64,000 nt of DNA from Crocodylus rhombifer (GCA_038503035.1 JAVSML010021650.1:372001-436000); one strand, 5' to 3'; shown: positions 11,101 to 24,239, counted from the stretch's first letter. Made by a program: numbers and translations. The notes: generated by a model from the sequence alone, not told the origin.

Positions 11101-12290
11101 TATGGGGATCTGGTTGTATTATTATAATGTTAAGCACATTAACGTGACCTGTTTAATTGAGAAGCCTGGCTTTGATTGACCAGGGTGTCTCTTCTTGTGC
11201 ACAAGCACAAGGGACTGGCATGAAGGAAGGAGTCACCTACACACACTGGCTGGCTGTCACCTACACATACTTGTCCCCCAGCTGGCTGGCTGCAAACAGT
11301 GTGCATCTCCTGAAGAGAGGGGCTGGAAGTGTCTATTGGAGAAGAACTTGCTCTGCCTGTGACCAGGGCTGTCTCTTTTCACTAAGATTGATATCTTAAT
11401 GGCTCCCCTGGGAGGAAGGACATATTCATCCTAATGGGATAATGGAATAATATGAAGAGCATTTCAGCATTGAGCCAGGCCAGCTGGTGGCTACAGACGC
11501 AAATAACCAAAGGAAAACAAATTTGAGATGGTTCAGAGAGCAGCGCAATGCATGAGGAGAGATGGGGAGCATGACTTGTGTGTAAAGAAGAAAACAGACC
11601 ATCCTATTTGACCATATCAGGGGTGTCTCATTCAATCCTGGAAAGGGCCAGATTCCATTTTTAATGATGTCGGTCAGCCGGCTACAAATGTAGGTTTGTG
11701 TTCTCTGAACCCAAACTACCCCGATGGACAGGGGAGGTTTGCATTGAGAGCAAAGGGGAAATCTAGTTGGTGAACTGAGACTTTAGTTACCATTATTTAT
11801 GATTGTTTGTTCAGAACCTTATCAGCACTTAAGTATCATTCAGTGGGAAAATAGCCTCCACTTCAGCCCCAGGCCCAGTGCATTTTGTTTCTTTGTCTCA
11901 TTCTTTCTCAGTTTCTCTTGTGTCTCCCCTCCCTAGCTAGTTCCAGTTCTGCATTCCCTACTGGCTTCCCACTTTAAATGAAATAGTTAATGCTTCCATT
12001 TAAGAAAGTATTATGATCGTGTCTTAGATGTAAGGCACTGGAAATTCTAAGTGGGGGAAATTCACTCTTCTCAGAGCCTTGGTTTTAGGCTGTCTGTAAC
12101 CTCAGGCAGACAACGCTGAATCAGCTACATTACATTTGGAAAGGTTTCCTTAGCAACTCTAAGGGCTAGAAACTTACTTTTCTTGTTAAAAGAAAGCTGA
12201 GATCCTGTTGAATCTTGAATGTACCATGTTGGTCACATAGATTAAACTGGACATCTGCACAGTCTGACCCTCTGGATAATATGATTCTCT
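8121..12290. other. Intergenic, no gene seen
   Basis: Apparently unique sequence with an assembly gap. Frames on both strands are under about 180 codons and show no family signature. A near-duplicate CACCTACACA...GGCTGGCTG pair lies at about 11230-11290. Confidence 0.5.
9722..9731. other. Assembly gap (10 Ns)
   Basis: Ten undetermined bases. A fixed run of 10 often stands for a gap of unknown size, so distances across it are not reliable. Any reading frame drawn through it is an artefact. Confidence 1.
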
Positions 12291-12613
12291 CAGGGCTTGT
12301 CTACACTGCTGTGGTGCTAAGTTCCAGCACTAAGACCCATGCATGCCCTGTCCACACCCTGTCTGCCCAAGACTATGCACACTCTCTAAACCCAGAAATG
12401 TATTGATGGGTCTGCTCTGGGCTCATCCCCCTGATCTCAGTCTCTAGTCTTCACTCCCCACTGGACCCAAAACGGCTGCAGCATCTGAGCACAGAGTAGC
12501 CTCATGGGTGAGCTTCAACGTTTGGAGAACATCAACAAGTGTAAGCGGGTAGGGCATGCTTAGGCTCCCCCAAGCCCTGGACTTGCCACCACAGCAGTGT
12601 AGATAAGCCCTTG
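12291..12613. mobile_element. MITE with near-perfect terminal inverted repeats
   Basis: The left end CAGGGCTTGTCTACACTGCT (12291-12310), continuing GTGGTG, is mirrored at the right by CACCACAGCAGTGTAGATAA then GCCCTTG (about 12587-12613). One base differs in the outer 24, apart from a one-base length difference. A target-site duplication is not obvious. Confidence 0.85.
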
Positions 12614-14429
12614 ATAACTTTCTCAGCTCAAATCCCCATGTGTGGTGATTCTAGATAATGTGTCACCTCCCGGACTTGCTTGTACCAGTTCTGTGCTTAG
12701 TGTCTTAACTGGTTAGACTCCAAGTACAGCTCTGTGCCATACATGTTACGCTAGACTCACATTACGGCACCTGAGAATTTTTCCTATAGTAAGGACAAGG
12801 TATTTAAGAAGACTTTGGTGATGTAAAATGCCAGTGTATCCACCTTCAAGTTGTGGAGAGGCTAATCTTATCTGTCTACCTTCTCCCGGGAGTCTGTAGG
12901 CTTGGGCTCACTCCTGCCCTGGCTCTCATTTCTGCCTGAGTTAGCTCATGTCCTTATGAGCCAGCAGCCAGTCTTGTGCCCTCAGACGAAGTGCAGGGGG
13001 AGGGAAGGAACATGCTGCACTTTTATAGCAGGAGCTTCTTACCCTGTTCCTCATTTGCCTTTAATGTCAATAGCCAGTGCCACTTTCTTTCGAGGGGATT
13101 GCTCTGGGTGAAAGGCACACTGATGGGACTCACTCCACTGAAGAGTAATTTCTGGCACTGATAAAGCTGGAAGGAAGTCAGCATTACACATGTTATTGCC
13201 TGGCCTAGGAAAGCCTGGGAACCCTTTAAACACTTGGCTCAGAAATGGCCCTTTCCCTTTTATCTGAAAGCTTTTTGCTTTCCTGTTAAGTTAATTAAAC
13301 TGCTATTTTGTCTTCCAGGTGCTCTCCTGCCAGCATCTAGTCTTTTTTGTCAGGCCGTGAGTTCAATAAGCATCACTTATGATGTCGGGCTTAGGTTAAC
13401 TAATGTTTGCGTGCTGAATTCAGTTGCAGTCATCTGTTCAATTCCATGCGTTACTGCTGTGACAGCTGTGGTAGCCTTAAGCAACTAAAGACAAATGACA
13501 TGTGTTAGGTGCCTTCCCTCATACGAATTTGGCTTTTAAAAGGTGTCATACTTTAAATGGTGTCATATTTAACCACTTAACAGGGAAGTTAACTCTGATT
13601 AATGGAAGGTATGAATTTAAAGTGGAATAGCTATTCCTGATTAAGACCCCATATGGATGCTTTTATGTGGGAACAAGAGTGCCTGTTCCTGAAATAGTTT
13701 AAACCACTTTGGAAGTAGCTTAGGTTATTTTAGAAGAGGGGCATCTGCACAGGGTATGAATCAGATGTGGTTATTCTAATGTAATTCCTTGTATGGACAA
13801 GCACTAAGAGAGAGTCAATGGTTTAGTTTTAATAGCCAGGGGCCTGGGAATTGGGGCTCCTGAGTATATGAACTCCCTGAGTGTTGACTAGTTCTTGAGA
13901 GTTAAATATTTATGGGTGGGCAATCAAAGGGGAGGGGTTTTAATCTGGACAGTCTACAAAAGAAGACTTCAAAATGTTCCAGGCAATCATCAAAAGTGGA
14001 CCTCCATACACGAGTGCAGCTGGGGTAGCTTTTCCCTGCGTGCCTATTGGTATCCAAGGGGTTAAGTGACACTGCTGTGGCTTGCAGGATACAGCTATCC
14101 AAGGGGGGCTACTTGCAGAGGGCAGTTTCTTATTGGTTCCAGGTTTCTTTGGTCACAGCTGAAGAGTCTTAGGAGCTGTCAGGGACCCCACTCTTCATTT
14201 CATGCAGTAAAAGGCAGGTCTGGGGCTAATGAGGTCTGTGATCTAATTATGGATAAGTTTTCTCTGAGGTTGCCCCTAAAACATGGTTTGACAATGATGA
14301 TGTGGCACCTCTGTTTGTCCAAATGTCATCCACTAGACATCTGGTTCAGTAGACGGGTGCCTGATGAGGGTCTGTCATGTTGATGCCAAATGTTTGCTCC
14401 CTTTGTGGGTACTTATGCACCAAAATCAT
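12614..14429. other. Intergenic, no gene seen
   Basis: No exon-like open frame with recognisable product on either strand, and no repeat that I can name. Confidence 0.5.
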
Positions 14430-15420
14430 GTTAATTATTAATTGTCTTTTTTGATCAAATAAACAGATTGCCTTTGTTTAAGTCTCTCACTATAAGCCCT
14501 CTGATAAATTTTGTGGCTCTTCTCTGCAATCTTTTCCCAATTTTCCAATTGTTTGAATTGGACTTGGCATTGCTCTAGTATCAGTTTTATCAATGCTTCA
14601 TGCAAAGGGAAAATTGCATCCTTATTCCTACTCATTACTCTCTTTTTTATATATATATCCAAGGATTGCATTAGCTCTTTTTGGCCACAGCATTGCACTG
14701 GGAGCTCATGTTGAGTTGCTTCTTCACTATCACTCCTAAATTCTTTTCACAGTTGCTGCTTTCCAGGATGCAACATTTTTTGTGGATCCCCTTCCTCCTA
14801 GATATATAACTTTGCATTTGGTGGTAATTAAATGTATTTTGTTTGAATCGGCCCAGCTTACCAAGTGATCCAGATCACTCAGCATGGGTGTCCTGCCCTC
14901 AGCCTTCATGTTGTCTGCAAATTGTATCAGCATTGAATTTATATTTACTTTCCAATAATTGCTGGACATGTTCAATAGCACTGGGTCTAGTACTGGTCTC
15001 TGTTTACTAAGCTAGAAACAGCTCTGATTGCTGATGATTCCTCACTGACAGCCATTTCTTGAGAGATATTATATATCTGTTTGAATATACTCTTTATTAA
15101 TATTGTACATTGCTAACTTTTTAATCAAAATGTCTTGTATAAATTAAATGTCTTACAAAAGTCTGAGTATATTATCTCCCTAGTTTCCTTTTACCAATCA
15201 AAGTTGTAATCTCATCAAAAGGAAAAAATCAGGTTTCTTTGACAAGACTTATTTTCATAAAACTGTGTTGACTGGCATGAATTGTAGCCCTATATGTCCA
15301 TTCTCTCTTAATTAAATCCCAGATCAGCTTTTCCATTATTTGCGTGGGATTGATGTCAAGCTAACCAGATGCGTAGCATTGCTTTAATAGTAATTGAAAA
15401 ATGTCTCCTCTTTACAGTCT
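14430..15420 (-). mobile_element. Old CR1/L3-like LINE, heavily decayed
   Basis: On the - strand, broken frames carry RT fragments: IQFADNMK near 14910 (altered FADDTK), then a WADSNKIHL...TKCKVIYLG stretch (about 14870-14800), then SRNKDAIFPLHEALIK and a tail of the RT (14640-14440). The upstream part (15420-15000) contains nucleotide text typical of ancient L3/CR1 RT segments. It is clearly older than the other CR1 copies. Confidence 0.7.
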
Positions 15421-15645
15421 TTGACTCAGTGATTCAGTTTTATTCATTAAGGTGGTTTTAAACATGTATTGCTTTTGCCTTCTTGGCACTGTTCCTTTGT
15501 GCTTCTCGTTTAAAACCTCTTGGCTACTCCAGCATGTAATACACATATCTACTATCTAGCATGGAGTTGTTTGTTGAATTGTTGCTGGTATAGCATCTTG
15601 GAAATGGCTAAAACAGATTAAATTATTGTATAGGTTACACTAGAT

Positions 15646-15945
15646 CAGGGATGCTTAACTAGCAGGCTGTGGGCCAGATCTAGCCCGTGAAGTTGAAAAT
15701 CTGGTGGTGGGGGAGCAGTGGCAGCATTAATTGCCAATCCCCTGTTGCCAAATTTCTGGATTCCTGAGAAACCCCATGGGCTAGATAAAAGTGGCCCTGT
15801 GTGCTAGATTGAATCTGTGCATGGTTCCAACCTGGCACACGCACAGGGCCTGGCCCTCTGTGTGGGACCCCGTGTGGGATCTGGCCTGAGGGCCAGCCCC
15901 ATGTTACTCATTGAGCCTTCAGGGCCAAAAGGTGGGGCAGCATTG
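15646..15945. mobile_element. hAT-like MITE, 300 bp
   Basis: Begins CAGGGATGCTTAAC and ends GGTGGGGCAGCATTG, with similar inverted ends. It is flanked by CACTAGAT (15638-15645) and TGCTAGAT (15946-15953), a 6 of 8 match consistent with an aged 8-bp target-site duplication. Internal text GGGCCAGATCTAGCCCGTGA resembles that of the larger element at 62037-63345. Confidence 0.65.
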
Positions 15946-15953
15946 TGCTAGAT

Positions 15954-17109
15954 GGATGTAAAGAACATTCACAGCATCTCAGATCTTCTCCTGAGTTGAC
16001 TGATTTCCTTTTCATAATGGCACAGAATCCTTCTTGACTGATTTCTCAGGCTAATTCAGAATTTTGGGGTTGCCCTACCCACCATGGTCCATCTCAGCGG
16101 TTGTTAGGGAGCATGGACATCTTCAACATTAACAGGTCGTACAGTTTATCCTGCAAGACAACACACTGTATGCTCAAATCCAAATTTATAACATTCCAGA
16201 CTCCATGATCACTTTGGACCAAACAAGAGCTTCCCCTTTGAACTGAATATAAATGGGTACTAAGGGCTGAGAAATGCCTATTTCTGTTTGAAGCAGCAGA
16301 AGCTTCTGGACATGCTCACTCCACTCCAGGGAGTGAAATGGCACAGGTTTCAAGGGGCTTGGGTGGACTGCCAACCTGGAAATGTGTAGGGAGCAACTTG
16401 GGGAGTTTCCCTGTTATCTACTTTAACAGTATTGTTTGAGGTGACTCTGTTTCTACTAATTAGTCAAAAAATGCATGCAGCCAGAAACCCAGCGTTATAT
16501 CAGAAGCAAACTGGGTCTAGGGAATCCAGCTCCCAATGTATATTGACTACTGCCCTGCTCCAAAACATACAGTACAACACTGGATTACTCCAGGAATTGG
16601 ATTTCTTGGACATTTTCACTCATCCAGGTCAATAAAAAGGAACTGGCAGCTGTGTTGCTGAAAGCAGCTTTCTGAAAGTTCTTGTGATTGAGAGCAGTTC
16701 TTCCTATGTTACCTGCTTTAAACTTTGCTACAAAGGCATGTAAAAGCAGCTAGTTAAACTGGGTATTCAAGAGCCCCCTGCTGGTGGCAGAAAATAAATA
16801 TTTGGCTTAAGAAGAGAAGAAAAAATGCTTTTACTCTGTTTCCTAAACTCACACAGTGCTTCAGCAAATGCATTATTACTAGCAACTGTCAGCGTTGTAC
16901 TGCTTTGGAGGACTGCTGTGACCTGTAAGATTATCCCCATTTTATGGACAGGAAGACTACGACAAACTTAACTTGCGACTGGCTCAAGGTCACTCAGTCA
17001 GAGTTAAAACCCTAAGCAGAGTTTCTAGATCTTGACCCTGAGCTAAGATGACTGCAGTATAGTACCCTTCACTCCATCCTGACTAACTTGACTAAATCTT
17101 TTGCACTCC
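15954..17109. other. Intergenic, no gene seen
   Basis: No supported gene; holds one MIR-like remnant. Confidence 0.5.
16895..17065 (+). repeat. MIR-like CORE-SINE remnant
   Basis: Contains ATTATCCCCATTTTATGGAC, then AAGACTACGACAAAC, then GGCTCAAGGTCACTCAGTCA, the order found in MIR. Diverged. Confidence 0.55.
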
Positions 17110-18350
17110 AGAAGGATCATGTGATTTCCAGGATGATTATCTACTTGCCTCTCTGTTTGGCTCACTGTTTGGCTTCACTCTAGGCCAGTTTAGTTCATGA
17201 GATTTTACTTTTCTCTACGACATTTTTTTTTAATGGGGGTTATTCCACTCTGCCATGTCCCCTGTGGGTCCATGGCTTGTCTCATAACATCAGTTCCTCC
17301 CCATTTTGTAATGGGATAGATGGATCTCTCTGTCTCTCCTGTGTTCTTCTGTGCAATTTCTTGTTTCTCAGACACACATTCAGGAAATTTACTGTGCAAT
17401 TTCTTGTTTCTCAGACACACATTCAGGAAATTTACTGTCTAAACTCAACATAGACATTCACATATAACAACTCTAAGTCTTTTCATCAACCTCGTTTTCT
17501 TTCTCCATGTTTCTTCCCTGTGTAACAAAACTGACCTTACAGTTGTATTGAAGGTCCAAAGTTTGGTTCTCAGGTGAATTTTGCTTTACTTCCAAGCTGA
17601 TTTCAATAGAGTAAAAACTACTTGTGCTTGCCACTGTAGCACAGATCTCTCCCTTTCTACTATTGGACCTCCTGCTACTATAAGTGAAGCTCTCCACATC
17701 TTCAACGCATGAGTTATTCACATCTACAGGACTTTGTATTGCATTTACTCTCATTGATTCATTTTCTCTGATTGATCAACCTGATGTTTTTTGCTTGTTT
17801 TTCCAGGCTCTTGTCTTCTCAGTTCTATCTTGCAATCTCTGGGCTATTAAACAGACATTGTTTAAGAAGGCTGGATCTCCAAGTGTTGTGTTTATCTAAC
17901 CTGTACCTGTTTCTTTTTCTTAAGAACTGGGCTACTTGTTTTCCAGTCGATAGCTATAAGTAATAACAAGCACAACAGAAGTCACACTTGTTTCACATAT
18001 CATGCCTGCATGTTAAATCCTCCAAAAGGGAGCCATGATGGACTCCCTTATCTTCACATCCAATATAAAAAGCCTTTCAAGATACTAGCCATCTTTTCCA
18101 GAATTCCAAAAGGTTCTGTTAGTTTCTGAAAGGCATCAAATGCCTTTTCAAAACCTATGAAGTTTGTATACAGTGATGACTACCACCGAATACTCTGCAA
18201 AATGATCATTTGTAGGGTAGCAGTATGCTCCAAACATAATTTCTATACCCTGGGGCCAATTACTTCATCTTTCAATTGGGTGCCCACTGCCCCTTTCTCC
18301 TCTCTAATAACTTTCTTGCCAGAATTTTGCTTGGTATTAAGAGAAGCATC
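17110..18350 (-). mobile_element. Decayed RTE-like LINE reverse transcriptase
   Basis: Read on the - strand in changing frames, the RT order is recognisable. SKILARKLLERRKG lies near 18330. YTNFIGFEKAFDAF near 18170 corresponds to the xDFEKAFDS block. LEKQAKNI...INQRK near 17800 precedes MRVNAIQSPVDVNNSCVEDV and ESFTY near 17750-17690. SSFYSIEISLEVKQ lies near 17610, and ITKWGGTDVMRQAMDPQGTW near 17300 corresponds to the RTE-type C-terminal RKWxWIGH...PQGxR region. Many stops and frame changes make it a fossil. The clade (RTE or RTE-X against a relative) is my inference. Confidence 0.65.
17351..17436 (+). repeat. Perfect tandem duplication of 43 bp
   Basis: The 43 bases 17351-17393 (starting GTGCAATTTCTTGTTTCTCA) are repeated without change at 17394-17436. 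Identity of the copies inside an old, diverged LINE suggests a recent local slippage or duplication. Confidence 0.95.
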
Positions 18351-19494
18351 TCTGGTTCTTAAAGTGTGAAAGACTGCCTTACTTCAGGAATTTAACAACA
18401 AGACCTTCCTTCTAGTCATACAAAGCACAACTTTTTTCTTCCTATATTATGCCAAACAGCTCGCTTCTACTAGTGCAGTCTAGCAAATGCTCAAATCATT
18501 TGTTGTGACAACTTATTTATAGAAAGTGCCTAAGTTTTGAGCTCTGGGCTTCCTGAACCCTTCTATGCAAAACAAATCCACCAGATTTATTCTTTTGTCC
18601 TTCTGATAAATTGTCCAAGAAATTCTCCCCTCCCGCTCCAAACCCCACTGGTATATTCACATTGTCAAGTGTTCAGTGTTTTCCCTTTCTGTCTTTATTC
18701 CAATTTATTAACAATTTATACACAGTTTTTTTTCCCCAGCCCCCAGGATTTCAGCAACAAAAGTAACATTGAACTTTTGAGAGTGTAGTGGAGTCTCAGT
18801 GGTGAGATGTTTGCAGGAAGTTACCAGAATGATCAAGGAATTGAAGTTCTTAGATGTGAGATTATTAAAAGTGTTTGACTGCTTAGAACTGTAGTGATCT
18901 TACTGGATTTTGCTTTTCTAGGGAGGATGGAATATCACAAACAAAAATTTTGTAGAATTTTCAGCCTGATTTTTTTGATGTTTGCAAAATGAGTCTGAGA
19001 TTGGGAAACTTTGGAAGGGGATTAATTTGAAACCAGGAAAAAACTCTAGTGAGAAAATCTGGCACTATAAACAAAAGGACTCTTCAATAGCTTGGCTGGC
19101 ATGAGTTAGGGCCTGCTACATCCTCTGAAGACTGTGAGCAGGATTGTTAGAGCTGGCTAAGCTCCAGGGCTTGGGGAGAGGGAAAAGTTACTTTAAATCA
19201 ATCCTAGGGACTGCTGGCAACTCATTTGGTTCCTGGGGTATACATACCAAAACTAAGCCTACATACCATGCTGACAGTGATCATTTCCAAGGTGCTACAG
19301 CCCTCCTTTTGCCTTCTTAGTGCCTCTGATCCTAGGAGAAGGCCAAGAATGGGTAACAGTCAGCTATGCCAGGATCATAACATGATTTCCCCCACCCAGA
19401 AACAGTTCTGGTTGCGGCTTTAGTTTACTTATGATAAAGATAAAGGCTGTGTGGAAGAACAAGAGCTGGGTTCAGATTTTGAAACTTCTGACAC
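18351..19494. other. Intergenic, no gene seen
   Basis: AT-rich. Part of 18351-18800 could be further upstream sequence of the RTE-like fossil, but I cannot show it. Confidence 0.4.
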
Positions 19495-20895
19495 ACAAGG
19501 ATCAAGGACAACAAAAATTCCTTTTTTAAATACACAGGGAGTATGAAGAAGGCACCAGATAACGTGGGCCCCCTGCAGGATACCTTGGCAATCTAGTGAT
19601 TGAACCAGAGGAAAAGGCAGACCTTTTTAACAATTTCTTTGCCTCCATTTTTTTGTGCAGGGACTGGGACATCACCCTCACCAGGATTCAGGATGGACCC
19701 AGGAGAGACTCCACCAGGCTTAGGGAACTTCTGGAGGGGCTGGACGTGTTCAAATCAGCAGGTCCAAATGCTCTCCACCCCAGGGTGCTGAGGGAATTGG
19801 CAAAGGTCATCATGGGGTCCCTGGCATGGCTTTACGAGCACTCATGGTGCTCTGCCCAGTTGCCAGATGACTGGAAGAAGGCCAATGTGGTCCCCGTTTT
19901 CAAAAAAGGGAGAAGGGAGGACCCAGGCAACTATAGGCCTGTTAGTCTTACTTTGATCCTGGGGAAGCTCTTTGAGAAAATTATCCAGGAGCACCAGGGG
20001 GCATGATGCTCAGGGGCAGCCAGCATGGTTTCATTAGAGGCAGGTCCTGTCAGACCAACCTGGTTGCCTTCTATGAACAGGTCACAAAATCATTGGACAC
20101 AGGTGTCACGGTGGATGTAGTCTTTCTGGACTTCAGGAAGGCCTTTGACACTGTCTCCCACCCCATTATCATTAAAAAGCTAGGCGACTGTGGCACTGAT
20201 GCCTACACAGTCAGATGGGTTGCAAATTGACTGAGGGACTGCACCCAGAGAGTGGTGGTTGATGGGTCATATTCAGCCTGGAGGGATGTGGACAGTAGAG
20301 TCCCCCAGGGCTCGGTCCTCAGGCCCGCACCGTTCAATTTCTTCACTGGCGATCTGGACAAGGGGGTGAAAAGCACCCTGTTTAAATTCATTGACAACAC
20401 CAAGATTTGGGGCAAGGAGGGCACGCTAGAAGGGAGGGACAAAATACAGCTGGGTCTGGACAGGTTACAGGAGTGGGCAAATTGGAATAGGATGGGATTC
20501 AGTACTAACAAATGCAGGGTACTGCACTTGGGCAGTAAGAACCAGCAGCATACCTACAGGCTGGGGACCTCCCTTCTCATAAGCAGTGACAGAAAGAGAT
20601 CTTGGAGTCATCACTGATTTCAAAATGAACATGGGCCACCAATATAAGGACACGGTCAGTAAGGCTAACTGCACCTTATCACATATCCACAGATGCATCA
20701 CAAGCAGGGCCAAGGGGGTGATCCTCCCCCTCTATGAGACACTGGTCAGGCCATAGCTGGAGTATTGTGTCCAGTTATGGGCACTGCACTTTAGGAGGGA
20801 TGTGGACAGCATGGAGAGGGTCCAGAGGAGGGCCACCTGCATGATCAGGGGGCAGCAGGGCAGACCCTATGAGGAGAGGCTACGGGACCTCAACA
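19495..20895 (+). mobile_element. CR1 LINE (subfamily B), truncated at both ends
   Basis: Starts near AAGGATCAAGGACAACAAAA and runs through the [10 protein letters not shown] near 19630, [17 protein letters not shown] near 19870, [15 protein letters not shown] near 20040, [10 protein letters not shown] near 20130, VPQGSVL near 20300, FIDNTKIW near 20390 (the FADD box is altered). A TGA follows the VRWVAN stretch and there are frame breaks. It ends near 20895 in the C-terminal RT and lacks the usual 3' tail. Confidence 0.88.
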
Positions 20896-23104
20896 ATATA
20901 CAGCAGAGGGGCCAATTTAAAATGGACAGAAAACAATTTCCCCCTATGGCAACATCCCACAGAACTTCCCTAGGGTGGATAAAAGAACCAAACAAGGGCA
21001 AGGTGGAAGCTGTTTAGCCTTGATTAATTAAACACTTCTCTAATCCCTCTGACAACTTTTCCTTTGCTAATTCATCCACCTTTTTTACATCTGGAATACT
21101 TTGGATCATAAATTAGTTGTAAGAGTTTTCACTGCTGGATGGGAAGTAAGAGGGGGTCTTTTGGCCCCAGATATTTCTCATTAATGTTATTAATAACAAG
21201 AGGCTTGTGAGATCAGGGAGTAGTGCTGTGTCACAGGTGCCTGTTAATGCTTTAGCTGCTCTAGAAAGACCTTTGTGATCAGCATCAGGGAATGATAGTG
21301 AAGGAAATCGTCAGGAAACGTGATGTACGTGCTAACAGCAGGATCCGGGAGGAAGACATACATTCCTTGGAGAACATACACACGTAATAATTATGCAGGA
21401 AAGCAGAATTCTGCTTTATAACACAAGCCTGCCTCCTAGCCCTGACCTGTGGCCATGTTCAGCCTTCATTCCTGTCTTGAGTTACAGTGGAAAGATTTTG
21501 CTTGTTTGTTTGAACCAGTCCTTGGGTCTTTCCCAGTCTTGGCCTAAATCCTGGATTTGCTCGGCTTGTAATTTCATTCTGTCTCTCAGAGTCCAGTGTG
21601 CCTCTAAGTTTTATACCAGGGACATAAATGTGGAGCTGTCTGGGAATAATCTTCATAGCTTGTGTTGCATGCCTATAGGGGTACAGGCAGCTGCTGGGAA
21701 CAGAGTCCTACAGGAATTGACTCTGGACTGTTTTTACCAAGATCCAGTTACAGCACAGGGATGCTGTCGGACTCCTCACTCTGGGTAATGTGGTGAGGTG
21801 ATTGCTGGGAAGATTGCAGCCAGGTGGGTACCCAGTTTCTTACTCTGGAACCTAGCATCTCCAGGCTTTTACTTCTGGACTAGTCCTATCACAGACACCC
21901 CTGACATCCATCTGTTTAATAAAAATGAAATGTTAAAAAACACATGCATCTTTTAGAATGTACTGTACAGTCATTATAACATCCATTCTTGGGTTGGCTG
22001 TCTTCATCTGAGCAGCTTATCACAGCAATCTGCACTGTCAGAAGGTTTAGTTATTGCACAGAATTCACCAGTTTTAGATGGTTTGGGTGATGCAGAACCT
22101 TGGTAAAGGCTGAATTTTAGACTTGGGATAAGGTATAAGATCTGGATTGGACGGTGTAAATCTGATTTCTCTCTAGGACAGATTGAGTTAATGTTCAAAT
22201 TTGCATCCAGGCTCTCTCTCTGTCCCTCTGGGATATGCCTTATTAGCTTGCCCTGTTGCTGAATTTAGTGCTTTGGAAGTTTGTTTTGCTGGCTGGAATG
22301 TTCCTTTATCCACACACACTCCTAAAAAAATAACCTGATCTCCCTCCATTCTTATTATGACTTTGTGCCTTGTCATTTCCTATTCAATGCTGCCTTGGCT
22401 CTATTGATGCTGAGTTGCTGATTTGGTGCACAGGAAATGTATTGCATTGTTTTTTCAGGTTTCTTCTGTTCATGAATGTGTTTTTTTCAGGAGCTTCAAC
22501 TTCATTGCGCTTAAGTCCATTTCCTACACACAGTACAATTCAAATGAGGCTAAATGACAAACAAACAGGCCACCAAAAGAAGTCATTAGAAGTTCATGCT
22601 AAGAATAGAAGAACTTGAAGAGTTCAGCTATGTGACCTCCTTCAGGAATTGAATACAATATAGACCTGCTGCTGTTTTTTCTTTTTTTGTTTGCAGTGTA
22701 GACAGAAAAAAACATGGTGAATTCCAAAACAAGGCCAGGCCCTTCTGCTTGTTCCCAGCGCTCCTGGAACAACAATGCTAAAGAATATTTTGGCTGTTAG
22801 CTGAAATCTGGGCACTGACATGCAAAGGAGCTATGCAACGGTCCTTTAATTTTCCTTGCAGTTTCAGCTTGGTATATGATTGATTTTCTGTTGGACAGTG
22901 CTTATAAATGCCTACCGTCTTTTCCCCCATAAAGTAGATGAAGTTATCTACTAGATGCAGCCATTACAGCCTGGCTAGTAGAGCATGTTAGGATTTTCAC
23001 GTGAAAGCTGCTTTATCAGTGTCAGTCAGTCTTTTGTTGGTGAAACAAAAATATGTCCTCCAAAAAAGCTGGTTAAAAGCTAATGATATTCAGGTACTGG
23101 TAAC
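20896..23104. other. Intergenic, no gene seen
   Basis: No supported exon. Frames such as 21393-21788 have no recognisable domain. Confidence 0.5.
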
Positions 23105-23256
23105 CGGTGTTGCCAAGTCTGCTTGGCCACACAAGTGGAATTGAGCTTGTTTTTTGTTGGGTTTTTAGAAGTTTTTTTAAGTTTCTATTTGAAATGGATT
23201 GGGCTTGTTTTTAAAGGCAGTGACGCTTTTTCTTCTCATGAAACTTGGCAACACTG
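23105..23256. mobile_element. hAT-like MITE, 152 bp
   Basis: Begins CGGTGTTGCCAAGT and ends ACTTGGCAACACTG, inverted copies with one difference; the CAGTGTTGCCA end is typical of hAT elements. Flanks CTGGTAAC (23097-23104) and GTGGTAAC (23257-23264) match in 7 of 8 bases, fitting an 8-bp target-site duplication. Confidence 0.85.
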
Positions 23257-23264
23257 GTGGTAAC

Positions 23265-24239
23265 TTAGGATTTTAACAGAGATTCTTAGATAAATGAGAT
23301 ATTGTACTAACTAGTAACAGTCTAGATGTATTCGTAATTTTAAAACTGTTTTGTCACCTTTTCTTTTGCACCATAACATTTTCTTCATTATAGATCTTTA
23401 AAAAAATCCCTAAAAGACTAGAGGATTAGTTATGAGCATCTCTGTGTCTTGCCTAAGTATTTTTCCACTTCCTATGTAAACATCAAATTGGTGCATCTGC
23501 CCCTCCAGTATACTTTGCATATAAGGTATTACTGCAACATTTTTGGATAAAGAAGTGCATCTGGGGACAAAAAGTAAAGACTGTTTCCCAGTAGCATTTT
23601 GAAATGCCAGATTATTCCTGGATTCTTGCTGTTTAAAGTTAAATATTAGTCACTCTTCCCTGACAGACTTTGATTTAAGAGGCTTAATATTTAACTTGAA
23701 AGCCCTGGCAATCACAAACATTAAGTGCTGTGTGTTGCCATGTTCTGTAGGAGATGTGCAAAGCAGACTCTCAAAATCATGATTTTGATTTATTTAGGTG
23801 TGTGTAAACAGTCTCTGGGCTCACTAACCTGTTTCTGCATTGGAACAAAATACATGCACGTTATTCATTTCACAGTAATACCTAGAAATGGAAAACTGTG
23901 GCCATTAGCTACTGACTGTAGTTAGAATAATAGGGTTGAAACAGGATGGCTTTCTGGTATTCACTGAAGGACTGATCCTTTCTTCATACCCAGTGTTCCT
24001 TGTCTCAGATTAGTGTCTAAATGGAGATTGGTTCATTGCCTCCTCCTTTTGTTTGATCTGTCCTTTGTGTGGCAGATTGATTCTCTCTGGTTCTGGGATG
24101 ATTTTCCAGTGATAATATAGGGCTCAAAGCCAAGCTGAGAGGACTGGGTTAATCATTACTGTGCCTGGCTCCGGCAAAGTGTCTTACTGCAACTGAAAAC
24201 GGACCCACGTTCTGGAAACCAGGACGTGTTACGTAAAGC
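23265..24239. other. Upstream flank of UPB1, nothing recognised
   Basis: AT-rich sequence before the CpG island; no frame or repeat that I can name. Confidence 0.5.

Noticed and set aside
4935..24239. ADORA2A or another neighbour expected upstream of UPB1 in vertebrates
   Set aside because: No receptor-like exon was found on either strand; it probably lies left of the window.
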